64,000 nt of DNA from JAIVGV01 sp031425275 (GTDB taxonomy: Bacteria; Acidobacteriota; Blastocatellia; Pyrinomonadales; Pyrinomonadaceae), in assembly GCA_031425275.1 (NCBI GenBank), contig JANPJA010000057.1, positions 1 to 64,000 of the forward strand. Reading direction: 5' to 3'. Positions 27,479 through 37,362 of the stretch are shown here, piece by piece. A program made the position numbers and the translations under genes. The notes under the pieces were generated by a model, which saw nothing but the letters and a program-made list of their open reading frames with translations, had not been told where the DNA came from and did not search any database. Position 1 is the first letter of the stretch, and every line of letters begins with the position of its first letter.

Positions 27479-28840
27479 ATGTTCATCGGCGCCATCGGCT
27501 GCGAGCCACTGCAACTTCGCCGCGTCCAACTAGAGGGGTCGCACACGCTCGACGTGTACCGTCAAAACGGCGGCTACGAGGCTTTGAAAAAAGTCCTCGA
27601 AGGGATGTCGCCCGACGAGGTGATCGGAGAGGTCAAGAAGTCCGCGTTGCGCGGGCGCGGCGGCGCGGGGTTCCCCACCGGGATGAAGTGGGGCTTCGTA
27701 CCCAAAGACTCGCCGAAGCCGAAGTACGTCGTCTGCAACGCCGACGAGTCGGAGCCGGGCACGTTCAAGGATCGCTTCCTGATGGAGCGCGATCCGCACA
27801 TGCTCATCGAGGGCATGGCCATCGCCGCCTACGCCCTCGGCTCGAAGACGGGCTACATCTACACGCGCGGCGAGTACCGCTACATCATTAACATCCTCGA
27901 CGCGGCCATCGCGGAGGCGCGCGCGGCCGGGCTGCTCGGCGAGCGTATTCTCGGCGCGGATTTCTCCTTCGAGCTGCACACGCACACCGGCGCGGGCGCG
28001 TACATCTGCGGCGAGGAGACGGCTCTGCTCAACTCGCTCGAAGGCTTGCGCGGCCACCCGCGCATGAAGCCCCCCTTCCCCGCCATCGCCGGACTCTACG
28101 GCTGCCCGACGGTCGTCAACAACGTCGAGACGCTCACCGCCGTCCCCGACATCATCAAGATGGGCGGCGAGGCGTGGCAGAAGTTGGGGACGGAGAAGAG
28201 CGGCGGCACGAAAGTCTGGTCGGTGTCGGGCCACGTCAACCGCCCCGGCGTCTATGAACTGCCGATGGGCTACGTGGACATGGAAAAGTTCATCATGGAG
28301 GACTGCGGCGGGATGCTCGGCGGGCGCAAACTCAAAGCCGTCATCCCCGGCGGCTCGTCCGTTTACATCATGCCCGCGCGCGACATCGAGGGGCGCGGCG
28401 TGAAGATGGATTACGAGGGGCTGGTCGCGGGCGGCTCGATGGTCGGCTCCGGCGGTTTCATCGTGATGGACGAGACAGTGGATATTTTTGAATCGACGAA
28501 GAACCTGACCGAGTTTTACAAACACGAGTCGTGCGGCTGGTGCACGCCGTGCCGGGAGGGCACGGACTGGCTCGTCAAAGTCTTCAAGCGGATCGCGCGC
28601 GGCGAGGGCAAGCCGGAGGACGCGCAACTTTTGCTCGACCTGTGCGACAACATCGAAGGCAAATCTTTCTGCCCGCTGGGCGACGCCGCCGCGTGGCCGA
28701 TCCAGTCGGCGATCAAGAAGTTTCCCGAAGACTTCCGCAAGCATCTCACGCCGATGGTCGAGCGCGTCGTGCGGGAGACGACCACCTCGGCGGCGGCCGT
28801 TCGGTCGGGCGCGGCGGTCGAGAGGCTGCCGACGGCTTGA
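27479..28840 (+). CDS. nuoF: NADH-quinone oxidoreductase subunit F
   Basis: The 51 kDa-type subunit that binds NADH and FMN and carries [4Fe-4S] cluster N3. 453 residues. The glycine-rich FMN/NADH motif GRGGAGFPTG is at about 59-68, and NADESEPGTFKDR follows. The cluster motif ESCGWCTPCREG gives C352, C355 and C358, with a fourth cysteine near 398 (SFCPLGD). It starts at ATG 27479 and lies 61 bases before nuoG. Confidence 0.97.
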   Translation: MFIGAIGCEPLQLRRVQLEGSHTLDVYRQNGGYEALKKVLEGMSPDEVIGEVKKSALRGRGGAGFPTGMKWGFVPKDSPKPKYVVCNADESEPGTFKDRFLMERDPHMLIEGMAIAAYALGSKTGYIYTRGEYRYIINILDAAIAEARAAGLLGERILGADFSFELHTHTGAGAYICGEETALLNSLEGLRGHPRMKPPFPAIAGLYGCPTVVNNVETLTAVPDIIKMGGEAWQKLGTEKSGGTKVWSVSGHVNRPGVYELPMGYVDMEKFIMEDCGGMLGGRKLKAVIPGGSSVYIMPARDIEGRGVKMDYEGLVAGGSMVGSGGFIVMDETVDIFESTKNLTEFYKHESCGWCTPCREGTDWLVKVFKRIARGEGKPEDAQLLLDLCDNIEGKSFCPLGDAAAWPIQSAIKKFPEDFRKHLTPMVERVVRETTTSAAAVRSGAAVERLPTA

Positions 28841-28901
28841 GTTAGTCGCGCGTGCTCCCGGCAGGCGTCGCGTTTTTTAAGATTAGTCAGTTGATTACAT
28901 C

Positions 28902-31199
28902 ATGGCAGAGTTAGTCAAAGTTACGGTCAACGGTCAGGACTACAGTGTCGAGAAGGGCGCGCGGCTCATCGACGTGTGCCGCGAGCAGGGTCACGCCGTC
29001 CCGTCGTTCTGCTACTACGCGGACCTCGCGTTACAGGCGTCGTGCCGGATGTGTCTGGTGCGCATCGAGAAGATGCCGAAGCTGCAAACGTCTTGCACCA
29101 TCACCTGCACGGACGGGATGATCGTCACGACCGAGAGCGAGGAGATCGAGAAGGCGCGGCGCGGGATGGTCGAGTTCCTGCTCGCCAACCACCCGCTCGA
29201 CTGCCCCGTCTGCGACCGCGGCGGCGAGTGCGAACTACAAGAGATGGTCTTCGACTGGGGCGGACTCGAAGAACGCTTCACCGAGAAGAAGAACGCCTTC
29301 CCCGAAAAGTTCCTCTCGCCCGTCGTCGCCAACGACCCGCAGCGGTGCATCCTCTGCAAGCGTTGCACGCGCGTCTGCGACGAGTGGATGGGAGAAGACG
29401 CCATCGAGGCGGGCGGGCGCGGCGTCAACACCGTCATCGGGACTTACGAAGGCTGGCTCAACTGCTCGCAGTGCGGCAACTGCATCGAAGTCTGCCCGAC
29501 GGGCACGCTCTTAGACGCCACCTACCGTCATCAGGCGCGGCCGTGGGAGTTGTCGCAGACGATCACGACCTGCACCTTCTGCTCCGACGGCTGCCAGATG
29601 TCCGTCGGCTCGCGCGCGGGCGAGGTGATGCGCGCGGTTGCGCGCGACCGCTATGTCAACGGCCACAACGGCGAATTCTTGTGCATCAAGGGCCGCTTCG
29701 CGCACCCGTTCGTCAACCACGAGGAGCGACTCAAGGGGCCGATGATTCGCTACAAGAAGGGCGGCCGGCTCGTCCCCGCGACGTGGGACGAGGCGATCCA
29801 CCGGATCACCGAAGGCTTCCACGCCGCGCTCGCGGCTTACGGGCCGGAAGGGTTCGGCGTGGTCGGCAGCCCGCGGCTGACCAACGAGGCCAACTGGTCG
29901 CTCTTACGTTTCGCGCGCGAGGTGGCGCAGACGGAGAACTTCGCGGCGGCCGAAGCCTTTTCGCTCGCGCCTTTCTTCCAGCATCTTTCCGCGCCCCTCG
30001 CCACGCACCGCGACATCCGGCACGCCAAGACCATCATCCTCGTCGGCGGCGAACCGGAAGAATTACAGCCGCTGGTCGGCCGTCAGATTCGGCAGGCCGT
30101 GCGGAACGGCGGGGCCAAGCTCGTCATCTTCAACAGCGTGCCGATCCGCTTGCGGGGGCAGGCCGCACACTTCGTCCACATCAACGCGGGGACGGAAGAC
30201 GCGGTCGTCCTCGCGCTTTCCGACGCCGCCGACGCGGGACTCGCGGCGGGTAAAACGGGCGTCGAGGCGCAGGTCATTGCCGACGTGCGCGAGTTGATCG
30301 ACGAGACGGCGGGCGATGTCGTCATCCTCTTCGGCGGCGAGTTGAGCGCGGCCGGGCAAGTCCTGCTCGCGCAACTTCCCGCGACTTGGGGCGGGCGTGA
30401 AGGGCGGCGTTTCCTCCTCCACCCGCTGCCGCTCTACAACAACAGCGTGGGCGTCCACGACGTGGGGCTGATGTCGGGCAAGCTCGACGCCGCCGGGATG
30501 CTCGCGCGCGCTGGCGACGGGATTCACACGCTCTACGTCGCGGGCAGCTTTTTGCCGCAGCACTTTGAAGGACACGCGGACGCACTGTCGAAGCTCGACT
30601 TCCTCGTCGTCCAAGAACTCTTCGAGACCGAGACGACGCGCTTTGCCGACGTGGTACTGCCGGCCGCGTCGTTCGCCGAGGTGGACGGGACTTACACGAA
30701 CAGCGGCGGCCTCGTCCAGCGCGTGCGCCAGTCGATCCCGCCCGTCCACACGGCGAAGCCCGACTGGATGATCACCGATTTGCTCGCGCGCGCGATGGGC
30801 GTCGAGTTCGGCTACGAGATGTCGGCGGGGCGCATCCTGATCGACCTCGCGCGAAACGTCGCGCCTTACGCCGGCCTGCGCTTCCCCGCCCTCAAGGACG
30901 AAACCGCGCCGGTGCAGGCGCGGCACGAAGTGGTCGGCGCGCGCGACGTGGCCGGTCACGCGCAAACTTTGCGCCGCCGCGTCGAGTCGTTCGTCGTGAC
31001 CGGGGAGCGCGAATCACAAACGCCGAGAGTCGGCCACGAGTTGTTCAAGCCCGGAACGCTCACGTCGAAAACGCCGCAGTTCCCGCTCCTCGACGCCGGC
31101 AACCCGAAGCCGCCGAGCGTGCTCATTTCGCCGCTCTACCAGATCACGGTCGATCCCGCTTTGCGCCGCGCGGAAGTCGCGTCCGCGACGGGAGACTGA
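28902..31199 (+). CDS. nuoG: NADH-quinone oxidoreductase subunit G
   Basis: The largest peripheral subunit, 765 residues, carrying several Fe-S clusters and a molybdopterin-oxidoreductase-like domain without the cofactor. The ferredoxin part has C37, C48, C51 and C65 (N1b), H97, C101, C104 and C110 (N5), and the CILCKRC/CSQCGNCIEVC pairs near 149-198. C224, C227, C231 and C261 match the additional N7 cluster of many bacterial NuoG. The rest (about 270-765) is the FdhF-like domain. It starts at ATG 28902. Confidence 0.96.
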   Translation: MAELVKVTVNGQDYSVEKGARLIDVCREQGHAVPSFCYYADLALQASCRMCLVRIEKMPKLQTSCTITCTDGMIVTTESEEIEKARRGMVEFLLANHPLDCPVCDRGGECELQEMVFDWGGLEERFTEKKNAFPEKFLSPVVANDPQRCILCKRCTRVCDEWMGEDAIEAGGRGVNTVIGTYEGWLNCSQCGNCIEVCPTGTLLDATYRHQARPWELSQTITTCTFCSDGCQMSVGSRAGEVMRAVARDRYVNGHNGEFLCIKGRFAHPFVNHEERLKGPMIRYKKGGRLVPATWDEAIHRITEGFHAALAAYGPEGFGVVGSPRLTNEANWSLLRFAREVAQTENFAAAEAFSLAPFFQHLSAPLATHRDIRHAKTIILVGGEPEELQPLVGRQIRQAVRNGGAKLVIFNSVPIRLRGQAAHFVHINAGTEDAVVLALSDAADAGLAAGKTGVEAQVIADVRELIDETAGDVVILFGGELSAAGQVLLAQLPATWGGREGRRFLLHPLPLYNNSVGVHDVGLMSGKLDAAGMLARAGDGIHTLYVAGSFLPQHFEGHADALSKLDFLVVQELFETETTRFADVVLPAASFAEVDGTYTNSGGLVQRVRQSIPPVHTAKPDWMITDLLARAMGVEFGYEMSAGRILIDLARNVAPYAGLRFPALKDETAPVQARHEVVGARDVAGHAQTLRRRVESFVVTGERESQTPRVGHELFKPGTLTSKTPQFPLLDAGNPKPPSVLISPLYQITVDPALRRAEVASATGD

Positions 31200-31212
31200 A
31201 GGAAACGACGAA

Positions 31213-31332
31213 GCAGTTTTCAGTTTTCAGTTTTCAGCGAAGACAAAGGCAATTGGTCAGGGGTCAGGGGTCGGGTTTCGGAGATGACAAGTTTTCTCTC
31301 TGAAAACTGAAAACTGAAAACTGAAAACTGTC
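31213..31332. repeat. Palindromic repeat, family D, nuoG-nuoH junction
   Basis: Left arm: cagttttcagttttcag in three tandem words. Right arm: ctgaaaactgaaaactgaaa in four. The core also holds a second word, ggtcaggggtcaggggtc. It lies between the stop of nuoG and the ATG of nuoH at 31342. Confidence 0.85.
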
Positions 31333-31341
31333 ATCAACGTT

Positions 31342-32394
31342 ATGGAATGGCTGAGTAACATGCTGGGGCCGGACGCCGCGCGGGGCGTGGGGCAGTTTGT
31401 CGGCATCAACATCGCGTTCGTCGTGACGCTGATGATCGTGGCCTACACGGTGCTGGCCGAGCGGCGCATCCTCGGGTTCATACAGGGCCGGCTGGGGCCG
31501 AACCGCGTCGGGCCGGGCGGGATGCTACAGCCCTTCGCCGACCTGTTGAAGTTCATCTTCAAAGAGGAGATCGTCCCCGACAAGGCGACGCGCTTCGTCT
31601 ATTTCCTCGCCCCCATCATCGCCATCACGGCCGCGCTGATGTCGATCATCGTGTACCCGTTCGGCCCTGATGTGAACATCCCGTTCATTGGGACGGTGCG
31701 GCTCGTCGTGACGCAGTTCGACGTGGCCCTGCTTTACGTGTTGGCCGTCACCTCGGTCGGCGTTTACGGCATCGCGCTCGCCGGGTGGTCGTCGAACAAC
31801 AAGTACAGTCTGATGGGCGCGCTGCGCTCGTCGGCCCAGCTCATCTCTTACGAGTTGTCGCTGGGCCTCGGCATCGTCGGCGTCGTGATGCTCTCCGGCT
31901 CGCTCGATCTCTACCAGATCACGGAACAGCAGGGGGGCTACTGGTTCGGGTTCATCCCGAAGTGGAACATCTTCCCGCAGTTCATCGGCTTCGTCGTCTA
32001 TCTGATCTCGGCCATCGCCGAGACGAACCGCGTGCCGTTTGATTTGCCGGAAGCGGAGACGGAGCTGGTCGCGGGATTCCACACCGAGTACTCCGCCCTA
32101 AAGTTCGCGCTCTTCTTCATGGCCGAGTACGTCAACATGTTCACGGTCTCGGTGCTGGCGACGACTCTGTTTCTCGGCGGCTGGAACGGCCCCGGCGTCG
32201 GGACTTTCCCGCTGCTCGGCGTCGTTTACTTCCTGCTCAAAGTCTTTTTCTTTCTGTTCCTCTACATCTGGCTGCGGGGGACGCTGCCGCGCTTCCGCTT
32301 CGACCAGTTGATGAACTTCGGCTGGAAATTCCTGCTGCCGCTCGCCCTCGTCAACGTCGTGGTGACGGCGGCGGTGGTGTTCTACACGATGTGA
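31342..32394 (+). CDS. nuoH: NADH-quinone oxidoreductase subunit H
   Basis: The membrane subunit that joins the peripheral and membrane arms and contributes to the quinone channel. 350 residues, about eight or nine membrane helices. GRLGPNRVGPGGMLQPFADL and AIAETNRVPFDLPEAETEL are diagnostic, the latter with the conserved acidic residues of the channel. The usual next gene, nuoI, is missing: the following 36 bases lead directly to nuoJ. Confidence 0.97.
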   Translation: MEWLSNMLGPDAARGVGQFVGINIAFVVTLMIVAYTVLAERRILGFIQGRLGPNRVGPGGMLQPFADLLKFIFKEEIVPDKATRFVYFLAPIIAITAALMSIIVYPFGPDVNIPFIGTVRLVVTQFDVALLYVLAVTSVGVYGIALAGWSSNNKYSLMGALRSSAQLISYELSLGLGIVGVVMLSGSLDLYQITEQQGGYWFGFIPKWNIFPQFIGFVVYLISAIAETNRVPFDLPEAETELVAGFHTEYSALKFALFFMAEYVNMFTVSVLATTLFLGGWNGPGVGTFPLLGVVYFLLKVFFFLFLYIWLRGTLPRFRFDQLMNFGWKFLLPLALVNVVVTAAVVFYTM

Positions 32395-32430
32395 GCTTCG
32401 GGGCCGCGCCTTCCGGCCCCCGCGTTGGAT

Positions 32431-33102
32431 ATGACGACTCTCCTCTTTATCGTGCTCGCCGCGCTCGCCGTCGGCTCCGCCGTCTCGCTCGTCGTACAGC
32501 GCAACCCGCTCTACTGCGCCATCTCGCTCATCTTCGTCTTCATGTCGCTGGCCGGCCTCTACCTGACGCTCGCGGCCCCGTTCATCGCCGCCATCCAGAT
32601 CATCGTCTACGCCGGCGCGATCATGGTGCTCGTCGTCTTCGTCATCATGCTGCTCAACGTCGAAGAGGAGGAGCGCAAGCCTTTACGCCTGCGTGCGCTC
32701 GTGCCGCTAGCCATCGTCGGCGCGGGACTCCTCTTCGCCGAGGCCGCGTTCATCCTCTACTGGGTCAACGAGTCGGGCGCGGATCGCGCGCGCTCCGTCG
32801 GGGCGGCCGACACGGGGCTGACGAAGACCATCGGGGCGGGGTTGTTCACGACTTACCTACTTCCCTTCGAGATCACTTCGCTGCTGATCTTGATGGCCAT
32901 CGTCGGCGCGATGACGCTCGCGCGCCGCGCGTCCGCAATTCGGCCGACGGACTTGGTCGTGCCCGGATCGTCCGTATTGGCGCGTCAAACTCTCACGCCG
33001 GAGCCTGACTCGGACGCGACGCCCGTTTACTCGCGCACGACTGACGAGGCCGAACACGCGCTCGGTCTCGCGGGAGTGCCCCACCGGAGGGAGGAAGATT
33101 AA
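32431..33102 (+). CDS. nuoJ: NADH-quinone oxidoreductase subunit J
   Basis: A membrane-arm subunit of 223 residues with about five helices (TTLLFIVLAALAVGSAVSL, IQIIVYAGAIMVLVVFVIML). The AGAIMVLVVFVIMLLN segment is diagnostic. A TTG two codons upstream could also start it; I chose the ATG at 32431. The C-terminal 50 residues are polar. The next gene starts one base after the stop. Confidence 0.95.
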   Translation: MTTLLFIVLAALAVGSAVSLVVQRNPLYCAISLIFVFMSLAGLYLTLAAPFIAAIQIIVYAGAIMVLVVFVIMLLNVEEEERKPLRLRALVPLAIVGAGLLFAEAAFILYWVNESGADRARSVGAADTGLTKTIGAGLFTTYLLPFEITSLLILMAIVGAMTLARRASAIRPTDLVVPGSSVLARQTLTPEPDSDATPVYSRTTDEAEHALGLAGVPHRREED

Positions 33103-33103
33103 G

Positions 33104-33406
33104 ATGATCCCTCTGTCGTGGTATCTGGCCCTCTCGGCCGTGCTGTTCACCATCGGCGTCGCGGGCGTCGTCATCAAGCGCAACGCCATCGCCATGTTCA
33201 TGTGCATCGAGCTGATGCTCAACGCCGTGAACCTGACGCTCGTCGCCTTCTCCACCTACTTCCACGACGTGACGGGCCAACTCTTCGTCTTCATCGTGAT
33301 GACGGTCGCCGCCGCCGAAGCCGCCGTGGGCTTAGGCATCATCATCACCGTCTTCCGCAACCGCGAATCGCTCGACGTGGACGACGCGAGTGTGCTGAGG
33401 AACTGA
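33104..33406 (+). CDS. nuoK: NADH-quinone oxidoreductase subunit K
   Basis: A 100-residue membrane subunit with three helices and the two buried glutamates expected in a proton-transfer path (FMCIELMLNAVN and AAAEAAVGLGI). Length and order match the MrpC-like NuoK family. It follows nuoJ by one base, and a family A repeat separates it from nuoL. Confidence 0.96.
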   Translation: MIPLSWYLALSAVLFTIGVAGVVIKRNAIAMFMCIELMLNAVNLTLVAFSTYFHDVTGQLFVFIVMTVAAAEAAVGLGIIITVFRNRESLDVDDASVLRN

Positions 33407-33414
33407 AAACCGCC

Positions 33415-33536
33415 CGTGGTCAGTTGTCCGTGGTCAGTTGTTTGTGCTTCATCAACGGACTTCTTGATCGGGAAGCCGCAGGCCACGACAGCGAAAAAAC
33501 AACGGACCACGAACAACTGACCACGGACAACTGACA
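33415..33536. repeat. Palindromic repeat, family A, nuoK-nuoL junction
   Basis: Left arm: cgtggtcagttgtccgtggt plus a partial further word. Right arm: acaacggaccacgaac, then aactgaccacggacaactga. It ends exactly at the base before the nuoL ATG. Confidence 0.85.
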
Positions 33537-35795
33537 ATGCTCCGCTACATCATCTTCGCCCCGCTCGTCGGCGCGGCCATCAACTGGCTGGTCGGCCGGC
33601 GGCTGCGCAGCGAGGCGTTTTCCGGCGTCGTCGCGTGCGCTTCGGTACTCGTGTCCGCGCTCGCGGCCTTCTACGTCGCCTTCCGACCCGGCGACGGCGT
33701 GCTCGTCTCGCAAGGGACGCAGCCGGTTCTCGATCACTTGTGGACGTGGCTTCAGGTCGGCTCCTTCCGCGCGGACTTCGGGTTCGCGATGGACAGGTTG
33801 AGCGCGATCTACGTCTGCTTCATCACCTTCGTCGGCTTCCTGATCCACCTCTTCGCGACCGGCTACATGCACGGCGACCGAAGCTTCTACAGGTTCTTCG
33901 CTTACCTGAACCTGTTCATGTTCATGATGCTCACGCTCGTGCTGGCCGACAACCTGCTCCTGATGTTCGTCGGCTGGGAGGGCGTCGGACTCTGCTCGTA
34001 TCTTTTAATCGGCTACTACATCGACCGGAAAGAGGCGGGCGACGCGGCGAAGAAGGCTTTCGTCGCCAACCGCGTCGGCGACTGGGGCGTGATCATGGGC
34101 ATCATGCTCGTCTTCACGCTGACGGGATCGATCAGCTTCTTCGACAAGTCGTCCGCGGCGGTCGGGGGCGGCGCGGGCGTCGAGAGCGCGCTGCGACTCG
34201 TCGGGGGCATGGCCGCCGACCCGTTCTCGTGGGGCGCGCTCGTCGCGGGCGGTCTCACCTCGGCCGCCCTGCTCCTGTTCATCGGCGCGACGGGCAAGTC
34301 CGCGCAGATACCGCTCTTCGTCTGGCTGCCCGACGCGATGGCCGGGCCGACTCCGGTCTCCGCGCTCATCCACGCGGCGACGATGGTGACGGCGGGCGTC
34401 TATATGATCGTCCGCTGCTCCGAGATTTACGTCCACGCGCCCGCCGCGATGTTCATCGTCGCCGTCATCGGCGCGGCCACCGCGCTCTTCGCCGCGACCA
34501 TCGGCATCGCCCAGAACGACATCAAGAAGGTCTTGGCCTACTCGACCGTCTCGCAGCTCGGTTACATGATGCTCGCGTGCGGGGTCGGCGCGTTCGCCGC
34601 CGCGATCTTCCCCGTGATGACACACGCCTTCTTCAAGGCCCTGCTCTTCCTCGGCTCCGGCTCCGTCATCCACGGGATGCACCACGAGCAGGACATGCGG
34701 CGGATGGGCGGCCTCAAGAAATACATGCCCATCACCTTCGCCGCGATGGCCGTCGGGTGGCTCGCCATCAGCGGCTTCCCGCTCCTCTCCGGCTTCTTCT
34801 CGAAGGACGAGATTCTCTGGAAGACCTGGAGCGCGGACGTGGCCGGCTACCCGGCGGGTTTGGGTAAGGCCCTTTGGTTCGTCGGCGCGTTGACGGCCCT
34901 CGTCACGGCCGTTTACATGACGCGCCTGATGGTGATGACCTTCTGGGGCGCCGAACGGTTTCGCGAGGCGCACGCGGGCGCACCGGCCGACGAGGCGCAC
35001 GGCCACGGCAGCCCCGTTGATTCCGTCCACGCCGGGGATGACGAGCATGACGAGCACGCGCATCACGGCCCCTTCGAGCCGCGCGAGTCGCCCTGGACGA
35101 TGACCGTGCCGCTAATCGTGCTGGCGGTATTATCGGCCGTCGGCGGACTTGTCGGCGTCCCATACGCATTGAGCGGCGGCAAGATTCCCAACTACTTCGA
35201 GCACGCGCTCGAACCCGTCATCGCCCACGCACCGCAGCAGCACGGCGGCGGCGCGCACGCCGCGCCCGCGACGGCGCACGGCACAGCGGAGACTCTGCAA
35301 ACGCCGCCCGCGCACGGCAACGAGGGTGCCGCTCCGCAGTCCGTCGGCGAGGGCGGGTCCGGGGCCTCCGGCACACACCCGGCCGAACCGGCGCACGACC
35401 CGGCCGAGGTCGCGCAGGAGCGTCTGTTCACGGGCATTTCAGTACTCATCGGACTCATCGGCATCGCCGCCGGCTGGCTCTACTTCAAAAAACACCCGCT
35501 CGCGCGAATGCCCCGCCTGCTGGAAAACAAGTATTACGTTGACGAGGCTTATGACGCGGCCGTCATCAACCCGATCAAGCGCGGCTCGCGCTCGGTGCTG
35601 TGGAAGTTCTTTGATCTGGCCGTCATCGACGGGCTGGTGAACGGCGCGGCGCGTGCCGCCCAAAACTTGGGCGGCGTCGCCCGCCGTCTCCAGTTCGGCT
35701 TCGTGCGCGGCTACGCCGCCGTCATCCTCGTCGGCGCGCTCGCCGTCATCGGCTACTTCGCCTACATGTTCGGCAGCGGAAATTTCGGAAGATAA
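33537..35795 (+). CDS. nuoL: NADH-quinone oxidoreductase subunit L, with two His/Ala-rich inserts
   Basis: The largest proton-pumping membrane subunit, with a long lateral helix and an antiporter-like core. 752 residues, longer than the usual 610-680. VGWEGVGLCSYLLIGYY and PLFVWLPDAMAGPTPVSALIHAATMVTAG are diagnostic. The extra length is in two polar segments in the C-terminal half: a His-rich one at about 476-517 (HGHG, DDEHDEHAHH) and a His/Ala/Gly/Pro-rich one at about 562-622. Membrane helices flank both. A possible metal-binding role of the inserts is speculative. Confidence 0.95.
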   Translation: MLRYIIFAPLVGAAINWLVGRRLRSEAFSGVVACASVLVSALAAFYVAFRPGDGVLVSQGTQPVLDHLWTWLQVGSFRADFGFAMDRLSAIYVCFITFVGFLIHLFATGYMHGDRSFYRFFAYLNLFMFMMLTLVLADNLLLMFVGWEGVGLCSYLLIGYYIDRKEAGDAAKKAFVANRVGDWGVIMGIMLVFTLTGSISFFDKSSAAVGGGAGVESALRLVGGMAADPFSWGALVAGGLTSAALLLFIGATGKSAQIPLFVWLPDAMAGPTPVSALIHAATMVTAGVYMIVRCSEIYVHAPAAMFIVAVIGAATALFAATIGIAQNDIKKVLAYSTVSQLGYMMLACGVGAFAAAIFPVMTHAFFKALLFLGSGSVIHGMHHEQDMRRMGGLKKYMPITFAAMAVGWLAISGFPLLSGFFSKDEILWKTWSADVAGYPAGLGKALWFVGALTALVTAVYMTRLMVMTFWGAERFREAHAGAPADEAHGHGSPVDSVHAGDDEHDEHAHHGPFEPRESPWTMTVPLIVLAVLSAVGGLVGVPYALSGGKIPNYFEHALEPVIAHAPQQHGGGAHAAPATAHGTAETLQTPPAHGNEGAAPQSVGEGGSGASGTHPAEPAHDPAEVAQERLFTGISVLIGLIGIAAGWLYFKKHPLARMPRLLENKYYVDEAYDAAVINPIKRGSRSVLWKFFDLAVIDGLVNGAARAAQNLGGVARRLQFGFVRGYAAVILVGALAVIGYFAYMFGSGNFGR

Positions 35796-35799
35796 TTTT

Positions 35800-37362
35800 A
35801 TGGAGCAATATCTGCTCACCATCCTGATTCTGGTGCCCGCCGTCGGCGCGCTCGCCGTCGCGGGCCACGCCCTCGCGCCGTATAAGCGCGAGGCGCATTA
35901 CCGCCTCATCGCGCTCGCCTTCTCGGTCGCGACTTTCCTGCTCTCGCTGCTCCTGCTGCGGGGCGACAGCTCCGCGCCTGGCTTCCGCTTCGAGCAGGAC
36001 ACGAACTGGATCGGGGCCATCGGCGCGCACTACCACGTCGGCGTGGACGGCATCAGTTTGTGGCTCGTGCTGCTGACCACGCTGCTCGTGCCCATCGCGA
36101 TCTTGTCGAGCTGGCACGCGGTCGAGAAGAAACCGGCCGCCTTCTACGCCTTCCTGCTGATACTCGAAGGCGCGATGATCGGCGTCTTCGTCTCGCTCGA
36201 CCTGCTCGTCTTCTACCTCTTCTTCGAGGCGTCGCTGGTGCCGATGTTCTTCCTCATCGGCGTCTGGGGCGGCGAGCGCAGGGTCTACGCCTCGGTCAAG
36301 TTCTTCATCTACACGGCGGTCGGCTCGCTCCTGATGCTCGCCGCGATCATCGCGCTCTGGAGCTACTTCGGCACCTTCGACTACCCGACCATCCTACTCA
36401 AACTAGCCGACGGCGTGCCCTACTCGCCGCGCGTCGAGTTCCTGCTCTTCTTCGCCTTCGCCATCGCCTTCTGCATTAAGGTTCCCGTCTGGCCCCTGCA
36501 CACGTGGCTGCCCGACGCGCACACCGAGGCCCCGACGGCCGGCTCCGTCATCCTCGCGGGAGTGCTGCTGAAGATGGGGACTTACGGGCTGCTGCGTTTC
36601 AACTTCGCGCTCTTCCCCGAGTCCGCGCGCCGCTTCGCGTCGTTCTTCATCGTGCTCGCCGTCATCGGCATCATCTACGGCGCGCTCGTGGCAATGGTGC
36701 AGCCGGACGTGAAGCGACTGGTCGCCTACTCGTCGGTCAGCCACATGGGATTCATCATGCTGGGGCTGTTCTCGTTCACGGACGAGGGGATGCAGGGCGC
36801 GCTCTACCAGATGTTGAATCACGGCGTCTCGACCGGGGCGTTGTTCCTGATCGTCGGGATGATCTACGAACGCCGGCACACGCGGCAGATATCGGATTTC
36901 GGCGGGCTCGCGAAGCCGATGCCGTGGTTCGCCACGTTCTTCGTCATCGCGTCGCTCTCGTCGGTGGGGCTGCCGCTCTTGAACGGCTTCGTCGGAGAGT
37001 TTCTGATCATGCTCGGGATGTGGACTTCGCTGGTCGATTTCGCGGGGTGGATGAACCCGCGCGTGGTGACGATGATTGCGGGCACCGGGGTCATCTGGGC
37101 GGCCGTGTACATGCTCTGGATGTTGCAGCGCGTCCTCTTCGGCCGGGTCAGGAACCCGGCCAACGCCGGGCTGCGCGATTTGTCGGCGCGCGAGATCGGG
37201 TTGCTCCTGCCGCTGCTCGCGCTGATGCTCTACATGGGCGTCTATCCGCGCCCGTTCCTCGGCCGCTCCGAAGGGTCGGTCCGAATGGCGCGCGAGCGCG
37301 TGACTAATTCGGGCGGCGGCGGCACGGCGCAACTCCAGTTGACGCCGGAGTTGAAACGATGA
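35800..37362 (+). CDS. nuoM: NADH-quinone oxidoreductase subunit M
   Basis: An antiporter-like proton-pumping subunit of 520 residues. FYLFFEASLVPMFFLIGVWGG, PLHTWLPDAHTEAPTAGSV (discharge-channel segment) and KRLVAYSSVSHMGFI are diagnostic. The frame is open 49 codons upstream inside nuoL, but that part is repetitive Ser/Pro sequence, so the ATG at 35800 is the start, four bases after the nuoL stop. Its stop overlaps the nuoN start as ATGA. Confidence 0.97.
   Translation: MEQYLLTILILVPAVGALAVAGHALAPYKREAHYRLIALAFSVATFLLSLLLLRGDSSAPGFRFEQDTNWIGAIGAHYHVGVDGISLWLVLLTTLLVPIAILSSWHAVEKKPAAFYAFLLILEGAMIGVFVSLDLLVFYLFFEASLVPMFFLIGVWGGERRVYASVKFFIYTAVGSLLMLAAIIALWSYFGTFDYPTILLKLADGVPYSPRVEFLLFFAFAIAFCIKVPVWPLHTWLPDAHTEAPTAGSVILAGVLLKMGTYGLLRFNFALFPESARRFASFFIVLAVIGIIYGALVAMVQPDVKRLVAYSSVSHMGFIMLGLFSFTDEGMQGALYQMLNHGVSTGALFLIVGMIYERRHTRQISDFGGLAKPMPWFATFFVIASLSSVGLPLLNGFVGEFLIMLGMWTSLVDFAGWMNPRVVTMIAGTGVIWAAVYMLWMLQRVLFGRVRNPANAGLRDLSAREIGLLLPLLALMLYMGVYPRPFLGRSEGSVRMARERVTNSGGGGTAQLQLTPELKR

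Noticed and set aside
32395..32430. Possible nuoI between nuoH and nuoJ
   Set aside because: Only 36 bases separate the two genes, and no other reading frame has the ferredoxin motifs.
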